Assembly: GCA_900617975.1 (NCBI GenBank)
Contig: UZAE01012231.1
Span: forward strand, 1-50,482
Length of the DNA: 50,482 nt
Source of the DNA: Rodentolepis nana
Taxonomy: Eukaryota > Platyhelminthes > Cestoda > Cyclophyllidea > Hymenolepididae
Reading direction: 5' to 3'
The position numbers and the translations under genes were made by a program. The notes beneath the pieces were generated by a model. That model ran no database searches. It was not told where the DNA came from and was given only the letters and a program-made list of their open reading frames with translations. Below are positions 44,701 through 50,482 of this stretch, piece after piece. Each line of letters opens with the position of its first letter. Within the stretch, counting starts at the first letter, position 1.

Positions 44701-45811
44701 TGAGTTTTATCTAATTGCATGTTTCTCACTGACTTATTTATTTTGTCAATTTATCATGTGAAAATTGGAATCACATGAATTCATTAAATCACTATTAGTA
44801 TTGTGAATGCCAATTAGAATAAATGAATCCATTTAAGTTATATTGGCTTTAACCAGAATTGTTTATTTATTTATTTTATTTATATCAAATGGCAGGCGTT
44901 TTAATAGTTATCATTAGGCCTTTAGTTGACTTCAGACTTCACAGAGGGGAAGGAATATTAAAGTGAAAAAAGTCAAGAGGCGGGGACGGAAGAGTGATTC
45001 ACAAATGCAAAAGAGACAGACACAGAGGTATAAAAAAGGTGAGGTGAGTACTGTGGAAATAGTCGAATATGGCATAGGGTGAGGTGATGGTAGTTTGAAG
45101 CGAGAAGTCAACTGCCAGTTAATAGCCTTTTTTGCCGTATGAATATACGTTGCCCAGGGTGCACCACGTGGAGGTAAGTCTATCGCACACCCCACCACAA
45201 TTGAGTTTCTATGACCTTCACAAGTAAGCATGAAATGAAAATACAATCACAGTACCCTTTCGATTTTCTTGAATTCTGTGATGTATAAGACGTAGTGAGT
45301 AAGACGGAATTTCTCGAACTAGTAAGATATCTTTGCTGCGAAAATAATTTTTTATTGCTTGTTATGATTCATAAAAATGGTTATGTCATTTTTATCTCTT
45401 GCTATGCACTGATCTTAAGCAGTTTTCGCGCTATGCCAAAGAAAGTCAAGGTCGCATATTTATGCCTTATGTTTGTTTTAATTTTCAGATTTGCAACAGC
45501 CCATTTCATCTCATGTGGGACAAACACAATCCAGGATAGCAGAAGTCGATGCTCCGACTGAAGCAGAACCAGCAGGAGCTGCTGCAGATTCCAAATCCCC
45601 GGGCGTTTATATTCGCTTCTATTCCACAAAGATGTGCAGGATCGGGCGTCTTTTGAATACACCAGGACCTCTCAAAACCTCGGCGATTAAATTGACCCTT
45701 ACAGCTCAAAGTGAAGTTGATATTGGTCGGAGGAGTCGTTTTCGCCGGTCTTCAGCATCCACAAGTTGGAATCGAATACCAGATAGCAATTCCGCACCGG
45801 CTACTGAATAG
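38794..45811 (+). CDS. MEN1: Menin (MEN1 homologue), 8 coding exons
   Basis: Nuclear scaffold that links MLL/KMT2-type histone H3K4 methyltransferases, JunD and LEDGF in other animals. Coding exons: 38804-39352, 40212-40398, 40747-41225, 41839-42233, 42311-42429, 43264-44015, 44091-44406, 45489-45811. All phases are consistent and total 3120 nt (1039 residues plus stop). Conserved blocks: YFPLISVDSVVVLFEEML and ASIILGYIENHI (exon 1), DLIKLVCDVICSHL (2), GQLDSFGLAYSTVAACQLLG and DVHLALSEDHAWVEFGP, SWLYLNGYP (3), ELLQLKQRLLW, RYPLGLTNLAEIE and HVYPYLYLANYHRRRG (4), EDVEIYREFLEIG (5), [15 protein letters not shown] (6), SAIKLTLTAQSEV (8). Vertebrate menin has ~610 residues; extra length lies in exon 1, exon 4 and a ~330-residue low-complexity part of exons 6-8. 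The ATG at 38804 lies 10 nt after an acceptor (TTCTAG), implying a 5' UTR intron or trans-splicing. Confidence 0.96.
39353..40211 (+). other. MEN1: Menin intron 1
   Basis: An 859-nt intron, AT-rich and without recognisable elements. The small open frame at 39751-40002 has no family features. Confidence 0.8.
43264..44406 (+). other. MEN1: Menin exons 6-7: conserved start, long disordered insert
   Basis: Residues ~577-932. The first ~60 residues ([28 protein letters not shown] onward) align with the vertebrate menin segment ending the helical core. The rest is Ser/Pro/Glu/Asp-rich with an acidic run (DDEKDEEDDN), a KKSR basic spot, a His-rich spot (HPGHHRELA, HRHLHR) and little predicted fold. 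Vertebrate menin has a disordered, NLS-bearing segment at this place, but much shorter. Confidence 0.85.
44852..45203 (-). mobile_element. SINE copy in menin intron 7
   Basis: Complete minus-strand SINE with a (TTTA)n-type tail. Flanks ACCAGAATTG (44852-44861) and ACCACAATTG (45194-45203) differ at one base and are taken as a slightly decayed 10-bp target duplication. It lies inside the 1.1-kb last intron of menin (44407-45488). Confidence 0.88.
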
Positions 45812-46409
45812 ATTATCATAGATATTTACAGCGTATTCTTGTTACTATTGCCATATGCCACACTTATTTTTCTCTCTCCTTTCTTTGGACCATATTTTGT
45901 CAAAGAAGCCCACCAGATTGCCTCCATACCTCTCTCCCCCCCCTTCCTCCCTCTTATCTCCCTCTATCTAAGATCTCCCCACCCCCACCCTTTTTCCCTC
46001 TCCCCCGAAATATTTGTGTGTATTCGCTTTAAATTGTGTGCGTTTTTCTCCTTTTGAGAGCGTGTTGCTTATTATTTTAATACTACATTCTTACTTACTC
46101 TGTTATTACTATCTTGATAACGTTATTGTTCTTCATATTCATTCTTGAAAAGACTTAAGATTTCGTGAGAGCCCTGTTTTTGGTGTGTGTTTGTGTGTAT
46201 ATATAAAGTGAGAAATATACTGTATTTTATGGAATATTCTCGTCCTATTGGTCGCTTTTCCAAGGTTATTGTAGTGGCATTGGGGCGAGGAGAGAATGCG
46301 TTCACAGCGTTATGAAGAAAAGCGATGTTTTAATGAGGTGTCGATTTGACACCCACGCAAATGACACAACTCTATTAATCATGGCTACTTTGATCTCCCT
46401 TATCTCATT
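45812..46409 (+). other. Menin 3' flank with pyrimidine-rich tract
   Basis: Likely 3' UTR and downstream sequence. Bases 45929-46010 are almost entirely C and T. No AATAAA was seen close to the stop codon, so the transcript end is unassigned. Confidence 0.5.
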
Positions 46410-46410
46410 N

Positions 46411-46597
46411 AGTGTTTCAAAGCTGTAAAAGGTAGAAAAAAGGTGAAGTGAGTACTGTGAAAGTATTCGAATATGACATACAGTGGGGTGATGGTAGTTT
46501 GGAGTCAGAAGTCAACTGTCTGTACGTAGACCTTTTTGCCGTATGAGTATACGTTGCTCAGTGTGCACCACGTGGAGGTAAGTCTATCGCACACCCT
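46411..46597 (-). mobile_element. SINE copy, truncated at single N
   Basis: Head part of a minus-strand SINE, starting next to the N at 46410 and ending in GTCTATCGCACACCC. The tail half is missing on the other side of the N. As in the 2.4-4.4 kb region, a single N sits exactly where a repeat begins, suggesting an assembly join. Confidence 0.8.
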
Positions 46598-47358
46598 ACA
46601 CGACCAAATATACTTAATTAAGAAACACCTGCCAAGAAACACTGAACATTGCAGACAAGAATTTACTGCAATCGAGGGAACGATTTGTGAAATTCGGTGA
46701 TAGTGGGCATGAATTGTCAACTTTAAGATCAGGTGAAGTAAGGTTTGTGGAGTGCTCAAAGTTGTCATGGTTGAACAAAGAATGTCTCATGCACACTTAG
46801 GCGGTCTCGAAGGTAGGGGCATGTCACTTGTCGCGTATTGCGTAAGTGCACCATGAGCCCTGAGACCTCTTAGCCAGCCACCAATCAATGATCCCTGCAT
46901 TGTTTAACAAACCCTGCATTGCATTTTAATGACTAAGCCATGTAACACAGACAGACAGGCAGACATCCCGTATAAATGTGCTTCACACAGTACCTCTTTT
47001 TCTACTAAATTATTATTGGGATCTTACCACAGGGATTACTGAGCATTTATCAAAGCTTATTAGTGTGGCAATGCGCTACAATTACCTTTAATCTACCTTG
47101 CTCTTGAAATATATATTTGAACTAAAAAGAAATTCATAAACGCTGAGTGCGATTAGAATTGTCAAGAGCCTTTCCAAAATCCCCACGGATGTCTTTCGTT
47201 ATTTCCTGATGATAATGGTTGGAAGTCCTTATTCGCCATCCATCTCTGTATTTAGAAGTTTAAAACCGCCATTTAAAAACTAATGCGAGGGGCGTCATTA
47301 ATCGAACTCATCCGGAAGGTCCCTCCAAATATGTAGCGTCTTTGGATATTTAATGAAT
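46598..47358. other. Unique spacer between SINE copies
   Basis: No exon, RNA gene or transposon was recognised in this stretch. Confidence 0.5.
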
Positions 47359-47672
47359 GGGGTGTGCGATAGACTTACCTCCACGTTGTGCGCCCTGGGC
47401 AACGTATACTCATATGGCAAAAAAGTCTATTAATCGGCAGTTGACTTCTAACTTCACACTACCATGACCCCACTGTATGTCATATTCGACCACTTACACA
47501 GTACTACATCACATTTTTTTCTAAATTTTCAACCTTCGTCTTTGAGCACTCTTCAGTTCCCCTCCTCTCGACTTTTTTTTCACTTTGATGTTCCTTCCCC
47601 TCTGTGAAGCCTGAAGTCAACTAAAGGGCTAATGATAACCATCAAAACGCCAGCCATTTGATATAAATAAAT
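47359..47672 (+). mobile_element. SINE copy, plus orientation
   Basis: Complete member reading GGGGTGTGCGATAGACTTACC at the 5' end and CCAGCCATTTGATATAAATAAATTATT at the 3' end, with the TAAA-type tail. I could not find a convincing target duplication because the flanks are AT-rich. Confidence 0.88.
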
Positions 47673-47734
47673 TATTAGTGTGACACTAAAAATGGCTTGC
47701 CACCCAAAAGAAGCATTGAAAATTAGCTCTTATT

Positions 47735-48075
47735 ATGTTTTAATAATGGGGTGTACGATAGACTTGCCTCCACGTGGTGCACCCTTGGCAACGTATACTC
47801 ATACGGCAAAAAATGTCTATTAACTGGCAGTTGACTTCTCACTTCAAACTGCATCACCCCACTCTATGCCATATTCGACTATTTCCGCAATACTCACCTC
47901 ACCTTTGTTCTACCTTTGTGTCTGTCTCTTACATCTTTGAAACACTCCTCTCTTCCCCCTCTCGACTTTTTTCAAGTTGATGTTCCTTCCTCTCTGTGAA
48001 GCCTGAAGGCAACTAAAGGGCTAATGATAACCATCAAGATGCCTGCCATTTGATGCAAACAAATGTTTTAATAAT
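47735..48075 (+). mobile_element. SINE copy with 13-bp target duplication
   Basis: Plus-strand copy immediately downstream of the previous one. ATGTTTTAATAAT flanks it at 47735-47747 and 48063-48075. It ends GCCTGCCATTTGATGCAAACAA, a tail variant without a TAAA run. Confidence 0.9.
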
Positions 48076-49636
48076 AAAAGTTAGACATTATGATATGTTT
48101 TGTTTATGAATGGTGTATCTTTTAAGTACATCAAGTGTGAAGCCAAATTAGCGTAGGGGAAATTAAAAGCACTTGAGTCCCTGTTTGACAAAATTTTATA
48201 AATGTCAAAACCAGCAATATCAAGAAGCTCTCAGCCAAATTTCAACATCTAAAAGGGTGTTTCATGGCTTTTAAAGCGTATTTTCATATTTTTTAAGTTC
48301 TATATTAATTATTTTACTTTCTTTAAAATCATAGAGCATGATATCTACTCATTAAAATTTTTACTTAGAGTTGAATTTGCAAAAATATAGCGTGTGTTTT
48401 TGAGTTATTTTCACGTAGTCTAAGATATCTCAAATATGTAGATTTATTTCAGATTAGTTTGAATCATTTGGATAAGGTGTGGCTCTGAAAGCTTACTAGC
48501 TGTTGATCAAATATGATCTTTCGCTTTGGTATTTGTTGCAAATTATTAATTAATTTTCTGGAAATTCTTTCAACATTTCAAATATTTTTTTACCATGTCG
48601 ATTTAGTCAGATTGCCACTTGAAAACACAAATCGGTTATTTCAAAGTTTGTGAGGGGTGAAAATTATAAAAGTACTAAATTAACAAAATAATGGTAAAAG
48701 CTAAAAATAAAGTACAGCTTATTATTATAATTGAGTTGTTCTGCATTTTCAGTCTCAGAAATTTAGTCTATGAGGTCATTGTCAAACATCTATCGCATCT
48801 TACTCTACCGCTTTTGGGAGCAATATTCATTTACAACTATAAGCAGTGCACAAATTTTCATGAGATTTACTTTAATTGCACAAAATGTTTAAAGTGTGGT
48901 AACACCATGCAGTTAGATTCAAAATTCGTAAACATTAGCGGTCACAAAGTATATTTTGAAATTCCTTATTGATTACACACACAAATTAAAATACACTTAG
49001 ACTAGTTTATTAGAGATCGATAATTTAATTTGACAAGTGTGTGTGTGTGTGTGGGGGGGTGATATCTACATATTGTCAAATTCGGTTTGAATATGCTGAA
49101 TTAAACCATATGTTTGCATTGTCATTTTCCGAAAATCGATCGTCTTACAATAACACCGAACCACGAATGACGGTTGTTGAGAATTGAAATATAATTTTAA
49201 CTTTTATTGGCTGAAAGGCATGGTCTTAAAAGGTGGCATTTACTGTTTGTTTCAGCACGCAGAATAATTGTGACGTAATCAAATAGTTGGAATATTAGAA
49301 ACAATTTGTGCTATCATTAGTGAAAATTGAGATTTAGAGCAAAAGTTATTCCTTTACATTTTATCAAAACGATCGAGTTGTTTTAAAGAATTCGTAACAA
49401 GGAAAGCTTTCGAAAATCTCTGGTTTGATCCAAGAATGAAATTCTACAAGCAGCTTGCAGTTTATTATCTTAATTTATTAATTTTTCAAAACTAATATTT
49501 TGTTGAAAGGCAATACATGATTTCCAGTTTGGGAATCTTAGAATTTGGTTAAATTTCGAAACACGTGTTAACATTTTTCTTGTAATTTTATCTATACGTA
49601 TTATGTAGAGTAGGGAAAAGTGCTATTAGTTCAATG
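48076..49636. other. AT-rich stretch with a decayed LIM-like ORF
   Basis: Apart from the LIM-like segment at 48691-48972 and a TG/G run at 49038-49057, I see no gene or element. Confidence 0.5.
48691..48972 (+). pseudogene. Possible decayed LIM-domain exon
   Basis: The 93-codon frame is featureless at first, but its last ~42 residues (from ~48844) resemble the second half of a LIM zinc-binding domain: FHEIYFNC-TK-C, then MQLDSKFVNISGHKVYFEIPY, compared with the usual WHxxCFxCxxC ... FxxxxGkxYCxxHY. Two expected zinc ligands are replaced, Cys by Tyr (TAC) and Cys by Phe (TTT), each one base from a Cys codon. A CAG acceptor-like site precedes TGC at 48849. It could be a relic exon or a chance resemblance; no neighbouring LIM exon was found. 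Confidence 0.4.
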
Positions 49637-50316
49637 AGTTTGTGGGACACGTCATCGCATGCCTGCACGCCAGGATTGGGAGGTGCAACCGTACAAACAG
49701 TGACCAATCATTAACCTCTGTTTGTTTAACCTAATCCGTCATCCTGATCATGATTAAGCTTCCTACGTGTACACTTTTATCCTCAATACTCGTACTGAAT
49801 AAACGTGCTCCGTGCTACGAATATACGTCCTGAATAAACGTGCTCCGTGCTACGCGTCTCTTCCCTTATAGCTGGGCTATAGGTTAGCTTGTTCTGGGAG
49901 TCTAGGCAACACGTCTGTTTCCTTTATAGCTGGGCTATAGCTTAGCTGAATTATACGTCTGTTTTCTTTATAGCTGGGCTATAGCTTAGCTAGTTCGGGA
50001 GTCTAGCTAGATGTAGGAGAATCTGCCAGAGATTTCTCGGGAGTCTAGCTAGATGTTGGAGAATCTGCCATAGAGACTTGATTTCTTTATAGCTGGGCTA
50101 TAGCTTAGCTGGTTCTGGGAGATCCTTTCATAGCTGGGCTATAGCTTAGCTGGTTCTGGGAGTCTTTCATAGCTGGGCTATAGCTTAGCTGGTTCTGGGA
50201 GTCAGACTAGATGTTGGAGAATTTGCCATAGAGATTTCTGAGTCAGAGGCTTTACGAAGGTAGCAATCCGCTACATGTTCGAGAAGCTTTACTAGCGTAG
50301 CAATCCGCTACAAGTT
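49637..50316. mobile_element. Candidate solo LTR of an LTR retrotransposon
   Basis: A 672-bp segment (49641-50312) begins TGTGG and ends CTACA, near-inverted tips of the TG...CA type, and is flanked by AGTT on both sides (49637-49640 and 50313-50316), a 4-bp target duplication. Inside are two AATAAA-containing 25-base direct repeats (49795 and 49830), which could be the polyadenylation region, and six copies of an ATAGCTGGGCTATAG hairpin motif. No primer-binding site or internal coding region follows before the window ends, so a solo LTR is more likely than a full element. Strand is inferred as + from AATAAA. Confidence 0.5.
49867..50183. repeat. Six hairpin-motif repeats ATAGCTGGGCTATAG
   Basis: The motif, most often TATAGCTGGGCTATA (perfect 6-bp inverted arms around TGG), occurs near 49867, 49925, 49969, 50088, 50130 and 50169. 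Most copies are followed by CTTAGCTGGTTCTGGGAG. They are interleaved with GTCTAGCTAGATGTTGGAGAATCTGCC units, forming an imperfect higher-order repeat inside the candidate LTR. Confidence 0.85.
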
Positions 50317-50447
50317 AAATCTTTCTCAGAGAGTTCCATATTTTGTTTAAAGCCATTAAACCTAGTTCTCAGTTTTTCTGTTTCCTATATATAAATGCTG
50401 TGTTTTATAAAGTTTAATTGCGCAAAATGAATAGACCGTTTAAGAAG

Positions 50448-50450
<3 letters not shown>

Positions 50451-50482
<32 letters not shown>
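50451..50482. repeat. (AT)n microsatellite at window end
   Basis: At least 15 AT units run to the last bases of the window; the true length is cut by the window edge. Confidence 0.9.

Noticed and set aside
47359..47672. tRNA-derived head (pol III A and B boxes) in the SINE
   Set aside because: I looked for TRGCNNAGY and GGTTCRANNC in the first 100 bases of several copies and found no convincing pair, so no tRNA origin is claimed.
49795..50312. CRISPR-like array of regularly recurring repeats
   Set aside because: Repeat spacing is irregular, the 'spacers' are themselves repeats, and the genome is eukaryotic; an LTR with internal hairpins fits better.

Overview
This is eukaryotic DNA: AT-rich, with genes split into many small exons, GT-AG introns and abundant retroposon debris. 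Small introns cluster at about 70-96 nt and one is only 33 nt. With the lengthened menin protein this suggests a parasitic flatworm, probably a tapeworm. That is inference; no species-specific marker was recognised.

Layout. Positions 1-5000 are crowded with copies of one ~310-bp SINE and contain three single-N joins plus an exact 557-bp duplication that looks like a scaffolding error. Positions 7162-8511 hold the last exons of an unrecognised Ser/Arg-rich, coiled-coil protein on the + strand. Positions 9643-32366 hold a complete FHOD-family formin on the + strand. I resolved it into 26 exons (about 1307 residues): N-terminal GBD/armadillo-like region, FH1 polyproline, FH2 actin-nucleation domain and C-terminal autoregulatory tail. 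One FH2 exon carries a one-base frame error in an A run. A 200-N gap lies in a G-rich intron just before the FH2 exons. Positions 32367-38793 are intergenic, with simple repeats and a LINE 3' end. Positions 38804-45811 hold a complete menin (MEN1) gene on the + strand, 8 exons and about 1039 residues, much longer than the ~610 residues of vertebrate menin. Positions 45812-50482 hold more SINEs, a decayed LIM-domain-like ORF and a candidate solo LTR of 672 bp.

The genes are independent. FHOD formins assemble and bundle actin, especially in muscle; menin is a nuclear scaffold of MLL/KMT2 histone methyltransferase complexes. The most unusual system in the window is the retroposon pair: a SINE with simple-sequence tail and 10-15 bp target duplications shares its last ~50 bp with an RNase-H-type LINE found here as two 5'-truncated copies, suggesting that the LINE mobilises the SINE. 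I saw no tRNA, rRNA, CRISPR or bacterial-type element. All exon models were read by eye from frame, splice sites and remembered family similarity; none was tested by alignment software or transcripts.
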